A stretch of 42,328 nt of DNA from contig CAKUFZ010000015.1 of NCBI GenBank assembly GCA_934654475.1, positions 1 to 42,328 on the forward strand, in the 5' to 3' direction. Every line of letters starts with the position of its first letter. Positions within the stretch are counted from its first letter, which is position 1. The stretch comes from an uncultured Coriobacteriales bacterium (GTDB lineage Bacteria; Actinomycetota; Coriobacteriia; Coriobacteriales; UMGS124). The notes below the pieces were generated by a model. It made no database searches, was not told where the DNA came from, and saw nothing but the letters and a program-made list of their open reading frames with translations. A program made the position numbers and the translations under genes. This document shows, piece after piece, positions 16,753 to 23,701 of this stretch.

Positions 16753-16812
16753 TTGCGCGTGGTGATGGTGCTCAATCTCAATGAGGGCTATGACAAGTGG
16801 GGTGATGAGTAA
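16753..16812 (+). pseudogene. C-terminal scrap of an unidentified gene abutting repeat 1
   Basis: Immediately after the repeat an open frame reads VVMVLNLNEGYDKWGDE and stops at TAA 16810-16812, which overlaps the ATG of the next gene (TAATG). A stop-start overlap of this kind suggests these are the last codons of a real gene whose body was lost, with the repeat now at the break. Confidence 0.4.
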
Positions 16813-17015
16813 TGCATTACGAGGATTCCCCGAGGTGTGTGCCGCCAAAGCACACGGCATGCGACACGTGCATGTATGCACATGGACGATCGCCTTTTGA
16901 GAGCGACCCGAGCAAAGGATATTGTGTCCGGTATCCGTGGGGCGGCGGCATCGCTAAGCCTGACTCAGTGTATTTGTACGGAGAACCTTGCGACTTTTAC
17001 CGAAAGCGGGTGTGA
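16812..17015 (+). CDS. 67-residue cysteine-rich protein
   Basis: A small protein with five or more spaced cysteines: CVPPKHTACDTCMYAHG, then GYCVRYP and EPCDFYRKR. The arrangement (CxxC followed by single cysteines and a final C.FY) resembles small zinc-ribbon-like proteins carried by phages and conjugative elements; I cannot name the family. Its start overlaps the stop of the truncated frame before it, and it ends 57 bases before the second CRISPR repeat. It is complete and could be expressed. Confidence 0.55.
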   Translation: MHYEDSPRCVPPKHTACDTCMYAHGRSPFESDPSKGYCVRYPWGGGIAKPDSVYLYGEPCDFYRKRV

Positions 17016-17072
17016 TATGGGCGTGTCACTCGTAACTAACCAAGGCAACACTCAAACGTGGCTCAACGCATT

Positions 17073-17108
17073 GTTTTGGAGCAGTGCCGTTCTGACTGGT
17101 AATCGCAC
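17073..17108 (+). CRISPR. 36-bp type II-like CRISPR repeat, copy 2
   Basis: Identical to copy 1 except for one T-to-C change at position 15 of the unit. The flanks differ from those of copies 1 and 3, apart from a short CAACGCA/AAGCGCA similarity just before the unit. The distance to copy 1 is 320 bp and to copy 3 is 602 bp. Confidence 0.8.
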
Positions 17109-17146
17109 ATTTCGTCAAGCTGTATAAGCTGCACGGGGACGAGTCG

Positions 17147-17683
17147 ATGCCTCGTAGCACGGAATATGCAGACGTCATGCTCAACGGGAAGGCTCCTCGC
17201 GGGTCGTTTTGTAAATACAATGATCCGGTGCAATACATCTTGTGCGGATTCATGCTCGATGATAGCGGGGAATGGATCGACCTTGAATCGCTGTACAACA
17301 TCAATGGCCACAAAGGCGAGGTCGTCGTCTTTCATTTCGACAAGGATGGAGGAGGGAAACTCTTAAAAGAGATGTACTACATGCAAAGGCCCAAGCTTTC
17401 TGGAAGAGGTTGGGATATGGACGATTTGACTGTTACGTTCGACGACGGTACTACCCTCACGCTCAAAGAGTACGACGAATATATCGGAAGGCAGCTTAAA
17501 TGGGTTGAGAGCCTCCCGCCGATAACGCCGGAGGACGGCCCTTTGTACGAATGGTGGGTGCATCGGCATGACAGGCACGGCAAAAAGCCGCAGGACCCCA
17601 ATGGAGGTCAGGATATGGACGGCGATGAGAACGGATGCCCGAAGGCAGCAGCAGTCGGCAAAGACAGTTTTCTTTTCGTATAG
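17147..17683 (+). CDS. Uncharacterised protein between CRISPR repeats 2 and 3 (paralogue B)
   Basis: A 178-residue frame. The N-terminal part (GSFCKYNDPVQYILCGFMLD, then GEWIDLESLYN) is unlike anything I know. The C-terminal 90 residues (VTFDDGTTLTLKEYDEYIGR, then ESLPPITPEDGPLYEWW) are paralogous to the gene at 16443. The frame stays open upstream to the repeat, so the original N-terminus may have been cut there. An internal ATG at 17417 after GGAAGAGG could start a separate 88-residue protein. Base composition is lower in GC than in the flanking metabolic genes, which suggests transfer. Function unknown. Confidence 0.55.
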   Translation: MPRSTEYADVMLNGKAPRGSFCKYNDPVQYILCGFMLDDSGEWIDLESLYNINGHKGEVVVFHFDKDGGGKLLKEMYYMQRPKLSGRGWDMDDLTVTFDDGTTLTLKEYDEYIGRQLKWVESLPPITPEDGPLYEWWVHRHDRHGKKPQDPNGGQDMDGDENGCPKAAAVGKDSFLFV

Positions 17684-17710
17684 AGGAGCGAGGCGATGAA
17701 CCAGCGCACG

Positions 17711-17746
17711 GTTTTGGAGCAGTGTCGTTCTGACTGGTAATCGCAC
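17711..17746 (+). CRISPR. 36-bp type II-like CRISPR repeat, copy 3
   Basis: Identical to copy 1. The preceding 48 bases (from GACAGTTTTCTTTTCGTATA onward) match those before copy 1 with only a few changes, so gene tail, flank and repeat were duplicated together. No further copy follows. Confidence 0.8.
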
Positions 17747-17793
17747 CCAATGCGCGTTCGGAAAGGGCCATACGACTGAAGGGGGAAAGGGAA

Positions 17794-18414
17794 ATGGTCG
17801 AGAAGAACATTGCAATCATCAAGACCGCGACTTCCGAGATGAGGGTTGCCGATATGACGGCAGCCGACCTGGAGTGCGTCGAGAAGGTCAACGCCCTGGT
17901 GGCGCTCGCCAAGGAGGCAAACGACGCGATAAAGCGCGCCAGGGCCCTGGATAAGGAGTTAGCCGACAACTTCAGGCGCCTCGCCTCCGAGTGGGGCCTG
18001 GAACCCGGCCAGAGGCTCATCTCCTACAACTGGGAGGACGGATACGAGATATTCGCACACATGCACTCCGCGACATGCAGCATCAGCCCCGACGCCGTCC
18101 TCGAGAAGCTCTACGAGAACTGCGGCGAGGAGGAGGGCGACGAGACGGGGAAGGCGTGGCGCGCATGGTGCGAGGTCACGGACCCCGTCACCACGCGTGA
18201 GCTGAACCTGCAGAAGCTCGAGGAGTACCTCAAGAAATCCGCCAAGGTCGCCAGCGGAGACATCAAGGGAACGGCCTGGCTGTCTTCAGATGACGTAGCG
18301 GCATGCGTTGCCAAGTCAAAGCCGTACATGGACTACGGCGCGAAGGCCATCTCGAAGGACGAGAAGACCAGGCACGACTCCGAGGGCTGGGCACCCGTGA
18401 CGGAGGTGTACTGA
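17794..18414 (+). CDS. 206-residue protein of unknown function, last gene of the CRISPR-repeat island
   Basis: An intact-looking frame with a purine-rich ribosome site (GGGGGAAAGGGAA). The protein is charged and largely helical: a likely coiled segment at residues 20-70 (LECVEKVNALVALAKEANDA), then a compact part with EWGLEPGQRLISYNWEDGYE. It has no signal peptide or membrane segment. I do not recognise it; phage or plasmid origin is plausible from the context. Its stop overlaps a start codon whose frame ends after six codons, probably the beginning of a further gene cut off at the right edge of the island. Confidence 0.6.
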   Translation: MVEKNIAIIKTATSEMRVADMTAADLECVEKVNALVALAKEANDAIKRARALDKELADNFRRLASEWGLEPGQRLISYNWEDGYEIFAHMHSATCSISPDAVLEKLYENCGEEEGDETGKAWRAWCEVTDPVTTRELNLQKLEEYLKKSAKVASGDIKGTAWLSSDDVAACVAKSKPYMDYGAKAISKDEKTRHDSEGWAPVTEVY

Positions 18415-18564
18415 TGGGGCAGAAGGTTGTCTGAACGATTTTTTCAGCTTCCTTCACACACGTGCAAGAACGGTGATTTTGGGCACAAAGCGGTATGATT
18501 CGGTGTTGGAATGCCTGCGATGTGGCAGCTACCTGCAATTGCGGGTGGCGTGAAAGGAACGCAT

Positions 18565-19677
18565 ATGCCCACAAGCGACGACCGGCACAAAGAGAACCGC
18601 CCCGGCGAGGCCGGCAGGCCAGTGGTTCCCCAGGGGACAAAGCCGGCTTTTCCGGCCAACCCCATGAGCAAGCCGGGCTCATCCCGCGGCAGCCATGCTG
18701 CCGGCACCAACAAGGCCGCGGCGCAAGCCAATGCGTCGCGCACGGGTGCCATGCGCCCCGTGGCGCCTACTTCGGGCCCGCAGCGTCCCCGCGGTGGCGC
18801 CGGTGCCAGCGGGCCCTCGGAGAAAGACCGCTCCACCATCACTCTCACGCGCGCCCAGTTCATCGCGGCGCTTCTGGGCACGGCGGTTGCCGTGGCCGTG
18901 CCTTCGGTCTCCATTACCTCGTGCGTCAACCGCATGGGTCAGACCAGCGGCACGGACACCGAGGAAGAGACCTGGGTGAGCCCCTACGACTGGACTTGTG
19001 TCGTGGAGAAGGAAAACGGCCTGCTCACGTACGTGAAAAACGGCGTCACGCTTTCGGAGTCGGGCATCGACGTGTCCGAGCACGACGGCGAGATCGACTG
19101 GACCCAGGTCAAGGCCGCCGGTGTCGACTTCGCCATGCTGCGCCTGGGCTTCCGCGGGTACGGCCAAGGCACCATGAACCTCGACAAGTACTTCCTCGCC
19201 AACCTTTCCGGCGCCTCGGCGGCGGGCATCAAGGTGGGCGTGTACTTCTTCTCCCAGGCCATCACCGAGGACGAGGCGCGCGAAGAGGCCGACTACGTCA
19301 TCAACAGCCTCGCCGCCACCGACGTCGAGCTCAGCTACCCCATCGTGTTCGATGAGGAGCCCATCACCGACGGCAACGTGGCGCGTACCGACGACCTCAC
19401 CGCTGCCCAGTTCAGCGCCAATGCCCTGGCCTTCTGTCAGCGGGTTGAGCAGGCCGGATACACGCCCATGCTGTATGGCAACAAGCACGAGCTTGCCAAG
19501 CTCGACCTCAAGGGCGAGCTTGCGGGCTACGACGTGTGGTACGCCGAGTACGGCGTGAGCCAGCCTACCGGCAAGTTCGATTTCGTCATGTGGCAGTACT
19601 CCGACACCGGCAACATCCCCGGCGTTGTCACCTCCGCCGGCCAGGTGGACCTCAACATCCGCTTCCTGGTGGCGTAG
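18565..19677 (+). CDS. GH25 lysozyme with membrane or lipid anchor
   Basis: A 370-residue cell-wall hydrolase. Residues 167-370 are a glycoside hydrolase family 25 (Lyc) domain: GIDVSEHDGEIDW with its catalytic-site aspartate, FAMLRLGFRGYG, the acidic pair in IVFDEEP, and WQYSDTGNIPGV near the end. The first 95 residues are disordered and rich in Ala, Pro and Arg. A single hydrophobic segment follows (FIAALLGTAVAVAVPSV) with a cysteine just after it, so the enzyme is tethered outside the membrane or processed as a lipoprotein. The ATG at 18565 after GAAAGGA is preferred. It probably remodels the cell's own peptidoglycan. Confidence 0.9.
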   Translation: MPTSDDRHKENRPGEAGRPVVPQGTKPAFPANPMSKPGSSRGSHAAGTNKAAAQANASRTGAMRPVAPTSGPQRPRGGAGASGPSEKDRSTITLTRAQFIAALLGTAVAVAVPSVSITSCVNRMGQTSGTDTEEETWVSPYDWTCVVEKENGLLTYVKNGVTLSESGIDVSEHDGEIDWTQVKAAGVDFAMLRLGFRGYGQGTMNLDKYFLANLSGASAAGIKVGVYFFSQAITEDEAREEADYVINSLAATDVELSYPIVFDEEPITDGNVARTDDLTAAQFSANALAFCQRVEQAGYTPMLYGNKHELAKLDLKGELAGYDVWYAEYGVSQPTGKFDFVMWQYSDTGNIPGVVTSAGQVDLNIRFLVA

Positions 19678-19760
19678 AGAGATTTTCGGGCGGCCCGCTG
19701 GCTGCGAGCTAGTCCTAGGATGCGCCGGCGATGAGTCAGCGCAGGGCATAAGACACAAGC

Positions 19761-19808
19761 TGCCCCCGCTCCTCGGACAAGAAAAGTGACGTCCGAAGAA
19801 CGGGGGCA
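19761..19808. terminator. Imperfect hairpin between converging genes
   Basis: TGCCCCCG (19761-19768) pairs with CGGGGGCA (19801-19808), with an inner TCGGAC/GTCCGA stem. It lies between the lysozyme gene and the convergent chaperone gene. Neither strand shows a clear T run, so termination is likely but not certain. Confidence 0.45.
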
Positions 19809-19904
19809 GTTCCGTACCTGCTGATTTTCAAAGCGGGGCGGCGAGCGGCGTGGCGGTGGGCCTATGGTTGCGGCGCTGGTTGGCGTCTCACCTTACCGTG
19901 CCCC

Positions 19905-20654
19905 CTATCGATAGAACCGCGGGTACGTCACCTGGATGCCGCGCGAGGCGCGGATGCCTTCGAGGCTTGCGTCGGTGAGCTGCGCCAACCCTTGGTAGAA
20001 GGGGTGCTGTGCTTCCTGCGCCATGAGGGCGAGGAAGTGGTGCGACCAGGTGAGCAGGTGCTGTGCCATGAAGCCGTCGAGCTCTGTGGGCGCGGTTTGC
20101 GCAAGCTGTGCCATGAGGCCCAGCAGAAGGCCGATGTGGTCCTCGGGGGTACGCGTGCCTTCGGGCGCTACGAGCCCATGCTCGCGCATCCAGTGCCTGA
20201 GCTCCAGGGTCGACTCGCCGAACATGACGCACTCGCGATCGGTATAGACCGAGCCCCACGGCGGCGCTGCCTTGTGGGCAGGCCCCACGAAGAGGCGGCG
20301 GTACTCATGGGCGAGGTTCTCGGCTGCGTCGGCGGCGCCCTGTGCCATGAGGCCAAGCGGGCCCTCGGCTGCTTCTGCGTCGACGAAGGGCCACTCGGCC
20401 GCGGCGGCTGCAGGGTCGAGCGCTGCCATGGCGGCAAACGAGGGGCCGGCGGTGCCGGTGAGCGGGTCTTGCAGGAAGAAGGGCGCGAACACGTCGCCGA
20501 TGAAGGCGACCTGCTCGAGCTGGGCCTGCTGCTCGTTTGCGTTGGCGGCGCCGGTCTGAGAGGTCGGCTCATCGGTGTTGACGGCGTTCTCATGGGTGTC
20601 GGCCTGGGGCGCCAATTCGTCTGTGCCCACCTGATTCTTGCTGGTATCGGTCAT
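19905..20654 (-). CDS. TorD/DmsD-family chaperone of the DmsABC module
   Basis: A 249-residue TorD-family protein. The signature PPWGSVYTDRECVMFGESTL lies at about residues 135-155, and HEYRRLFVGP precedes it. The first 45 residues are a hydrophilic, glutamine- and threonine-rich extension (TDTSKNQVGTDELAPQ) not needed for the fold. It is the last gene of the minus-strand set after dmsC and luxR, so its client should be the twin-arginine protein encoded divergently at 23702. AAAGGAAG precedes the ATG. Confidence 0.88.
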   Translation of the reverse strand: MTDTSKNQVGTDELAPQADTHENAVNTDEPTSQTGAANANEQQAQLEQVAFIGDVFAPFFLQDPLTGTAGPSFAAMAALDPAAAAAEWPFVDAEAAEGPLGLMAQGAADAAENLAHEYRRLFVGPAHKAAPPWGSVYTDRECVMFGESTLELRHWMREHGLVAPEGTRTPEDHIGLLLGLMAQLAQTAPTELDGFMAQHLLTWSHHFLALMAQEAQHPFYQGLAQLTDASLEGIRASRGIQVTYPRFYR

Positions 20655-20734
20655 GCTGCTTCCTTTCGAAGGCGTAGTGGGGGAATGGGATGCGTGCGTG
20701 TTGGGCGTGTTGGGCGGGCGGCTGTGCTCGCACC

Positions 20735-22303
20735 TCAGCGCACCTTGAGCGGCTCAAACGACTGCACGAGGTCGCCGAGCTCCTGCTTGGAATGAATGCC
20801 CAGCTTGGTGTAGACGCGCTTGGTGTGGGTGCGCACGGTGTTCTCGGACACGCCGAGCTTCTCGGCGATGCGCGCCACCGTGTCGCCGCGCGCGATGTGC
20901 TCCATGACCTCGGTCTCGCGGTCGGAGAGCCTGAAGGCCAGGCGGATGGCCTCGCACTGCTTCGTCACGCGGTCGAGCACGGGGCGCACGGGAATCTCGA
21001 GCGGGTTGAGCGGTGCCTCTTGGTCTTCCGGCTCATCTACCAGGGCTTCGACCTTGCTTGGCTTTGGCGCGGCCGGGTTCAGCGACACGAACTCGATGGC
21101 GTCGGGGCTGCGGTCTTTGCCTGCCACCCCTTGGCTCGGTCGCACCCAGATGCAGAACAGCACGAGGCCGAGCACCCACACAGCCAAAAGCGACGCCTGG
21201 CAAAGCTGCAGCACGTCCAGGCCATCTGCCAGGCCTGTTGCCCAGCCGCAGAGGAATCCCGCGAAGTGCATGACATGCATGATTCCCGAGCAGAAGGCGT
21301 ACGTCACGATGGGGCACATGCCTCGGTCGCGCGATGCCTGGGCACATTGGATGAGCAGGACCATCTGGACAAAGGCGTACACGGCGTACATGGCGCCGGC
21401 AAACGCCTCGAGATATGCCATGCCCCCGGCAAACGGCATTGCGACAACGGCCAGCGTGAGCGGGGGAAACGCCCATCGGTACGCCTTGCGCATGCTCAGG
21501 TGAAACGAAAGCCCCCGCCACAGCCACAGCACGACTGTGGCCGACAACAGGGCGCCCAGCATGCTCGCCATGTTGACGACGTCGCCGGCTGTGACGTCGG
21601 CCAGTGCGACGGCGCGCATAATGCCTGCTACAAAGCCCACGGCGCCGGCCGACAGGGCGCTGCGCCAGTAGTCGCGCGCAAAGCGCCGGTAAACCTTGGG
21701 GTGCTCGCGCGGAACGTCGGTGAACATGGGCTGGTCGAGGTCGATCTTGCGCGTGGACACCGTGAGGGCAGCCGCGCACAGCGGCAGGAACACCAGGGGA
21801 ACGAGGTAGGCGGTCACGGCCACGGGACAGATGTACAACGTGAAGTAGATAAGCGCACTCAGGCCGGTTCCCAGGACAAGCAGCAGGTCGCCGCGCTCGT
21901 CATCGCAGGAAGAAAACGTCCTCTGCCACAGAAGCGCCATGTTCGTGCTTCCCAGGCCCTGCAGGATTCCTGAGCAAACAACCAGGTAGATGGCTATTTG
22001 CGAGTGTACGTACATGGCGGCGATGAGGGCGAGGCAGCCCGCGATCATAGGCGGGGCGGCAAGCTTGGGCATCACGCGCGCCGCCAGCGCGGGGGAGCGA
22101 TAGGCGCCCACCAAGCAGGCGATGTACGTGCCCACCGAAGCTGCTGCTTGAGAAGCGTAGAACGACAGCGTGACCGAGACGGTTTGGAACTCAAGCGGGA
22201 GAAAGGGAAAGACGCCGCCCCACACCTGCACGGCGCTGACTGCCAGGAAGAGGGCGAAGCCCCAACCGGCAACTCCCAAACGTATCGAGGGCACGCAGGC
22301 CAC
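20735..22303 (-). CDS. Membrane-bound LuxR-family regulator
   Basis: A 522-residue one-component regulator. About twelve hydrophobic segments fill residues 10-375, and a LuxR-type helix-turn-helix occupies about 460-520 (LSDRETEVMEHIARGDTVAR, then VSENTVRTHTKRVYTKLGIH). This design, an MFS-like sensor joined to a DNA-binding tail with no kinase, is frequent in Eggerthellaceae beside reductase genes. It starts with GTG one base after the dmsC stop (TAG-C-GTG), so translation is coupled. It likely controls the dms promoters; the inverted repeat at 23516-23540 is the best candidate site. Confidence 0.9.
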   Translation of the reverse strand: MACVPSIRLGVAGWGFALFLAVSAVQVWGGVFPFLPLEFQTVSVTLSFYASQAAASVGTYIACLVGAYRSPALAARVMPKLAAPPMIAGCLALIAAMYVHSQIAIYLVVCSGILQGLGSTNMALLWQRTFSSCDDERGDLLLVLGTGLSALIYFTLYICPVAVTAYLVPLVFLPLCAAALTVSTRKIDLDQPMFTDVPREHPKVYRRFARDYWRSALSAGAVGFVAGIMRAVALADVTAGDVVNMASMLGALLSATVVLWLWRGLSFHLSMRKAYRWAFPPLTLAVVAMPFAGGMAYLEAFAGAMYAVYAFVQMVLLIQCAQASRDRGMCPIVTYAFCSGIMHVMHFAGFLCGWATGLADGLDVLQLCQASLLAVWVLGLVLFCIWVRPSQGVAGKDRSPDAIEFVSLNPAAPKPSKVEALVDEPEDQEAPLNPLEIPVRPVLDRVTKQCEAIRLAFRLSDRETEVMEHIARGDTVARIAEKLGVSENTVRTHTKRVYTKLGIHSKQELGDLVQSFEPLKVR

Positions 22304-22304
22304 G

Positions 22305-23348
22305 CTACACCACCCCCGAGGTCATGTGGAAGCAGTAGAAGCAGAAGCGCACTGCGAACGTGCCCGCATAGGCGAGGACGCACATGGCCACAAGCTTGAG
22401 AATGACCTTGCGCTCGATGGGCGAGAAGCGATTGGGCGTGGTTCTCGCGGTGGGGTCGAGGTGCGCCGCCGGAGTGTCGGGGTTCTGGCTGGTCGTGCTG
22501 GGGGCGGGCGCTGCCGAATCGCGGTGGTTCAGACCGGTTCCGTCGGCGTTGGTCTTTTCGGTCGTCTCATCAGGGTCGAGGCCTTGCGCTGCCAACGGGC
22601 GCATAGCATGCAAGCTCCCGAGGTTCGCCACCACAAGGCAGGCGCCGAACAGGGCGATTGCGGCCGGGTAGAGCGGCACGAGCTCGGCGGCCGTTCCAAA
22701 GGCGTTGCGTTGCGTGCCGAGCTCCACGTGCTGCATCGCCATGAGAATGCAAGAGGAAGCGGTTGCCACCAGCGAGATACCTGCGAGGATGCGCATGAGC
22801 CTGACCTTGCTCGTATATCCCGAACAGGTATATATAAGAAGCGCCAGCGGCGTCATGCAGGCAAAGGCCGTGCACGGCAGGATGACCTGCGCAAGCGTTG
22901 TGTCCCAGGTGATGACCGTAGGCATGGCATAGGCGAGGTCGGTGCCTGCGATGAAAAACCCGGCGGCGACAATGCTGGCAAGGAGCCACAGACTGCGCAG
23001 CGCCTTGTGGCCTTCTATATAGATGCATCCGAGCCAGTACGAGCATGCAGTTCCCAAGAAGAGCACGGCAAAGAACACCTCGGTTGCCAAAGGGGACGAG
23101 CCGATGGTGCGGAACACGTAGAGGGCGTTGCTCGGCGTTCCCAGATGCGCGGCCGATGCCACGAGGCCTATGGTCGCCACGGCGAGTGGAACGATGAGCC
23201 AGCTTTCGATGCGCTGGCGCAGCCGTTTGTCGAGCTTGCCGAAAAGCAGGGTGCAGGCAAGTACGACATAGGCGAGCGTTGCGCCAGGGGCGAGCGTGGT
23301 GAACACCGCCAGGCATATGTCGTTGAGCGCAAAGTCGAGCCCGCGCAT
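22305..23348 (-). CDS. dmsC: DmsC-type membrane anchor subunit
   Basis: A 347-residue integral membrane protein of the DmsC family, with about eight helices. It takes electrons from menaquinol and passes them to the DmsB subunit. Family features include the early AHLGTPSNALYVFR segment. A hydrophilic insert of about 55 residues (from DPDETTEKTNADG to PNRFSPIERK) separates helix 7 from helix 8, longer than I expect for the family. It is divergent from dmsA and dmsB rather than in the same operon. Confidence 0.88.
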   Translation of the reverse strand: MRGLDFALNDICLAVFTTLAPGATLAYVVLACTLLFGKLDKRLRQRIESWLIVPLAVATIGLVASAAHLGTPSNALYVFRTIGSSPLATEVFFAVLFLGTACSYWLGCIYIEGHKALRSLWLLASIVAAGFFIAGTDLAYAMPTVITWDTTLAQVILPCTAFACMTPLALLIYTCSGYTSKVRLMRILAGISLVATASSCILMAMQHVELGTQRNAFGTAAELVPLYPAAIALFGACLVVANLGSLHAMRPLAAQGLDPDETTEKTNADGTGLNHRDSAAPAPSTTSQNPDTPAAHLDPTARTTPNRFSPIERKVILKLVAMCVLAYAGTFAVRFCFYCFHMTSGVV

Positions 23349-23515
23349 GTCTCACCCACTCTCGTATGCTATGGCACGCTAGTCTGGCGCCGGGAAATCT
23401 GCTCGCGGCATTGCGCATGGGGAGGCTCGGGCGGGTTTTTCGAAGGGCTCGCCTGAGCAGTGCACGCACAGCGCACGAAACATCATACCACGCCTTTTTA
23501 CCAGGAAGAATAGTG

Positions 23516-23540
23516 CTTGTCACCCGCAGTATGTGACAAG
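23516..23540. promoter_or_regulatory. Operator candidate between dmsC and dmsA
   Basis: CTTGTCAC (23516-23523) and GTGACAAG (23533-23540) are perfect inverted 8-mers separated by nine bases, so their centres are about 17 bp apart, suited to a dimeric LuxR-type domain. The element lies 162 bases before the dmsA start and 167 beyond the dmsC start, placed to act on both promoters. The rest of the 353-base divergent region holds AAGGAGAG before dmsA and no gene. Confidence 0.55.
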
Positions 23541-23701
23541 TTGGGCATGACGGGCGATAAGGTGTAATCGTCGACCCAAGCGCTTGGCGCAGCGCGGTGC
23601 GTGCAGCCATGTCCGCACGTCCGGCTCCGTCAATGTTTGGGAGCGCAAGGGAGCCCCGCCGGATGACGGGGATGCGTTCACAAGGAGAGAGAGGAACAAC
23701 T

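Noticed and set aside
16717..17746. A functional CRISPR array
   Set aside because: There are no 30-bp spacers; the intervals are 320 and 602 bp and hold genes, and no intact effector or adaptation gene is present.
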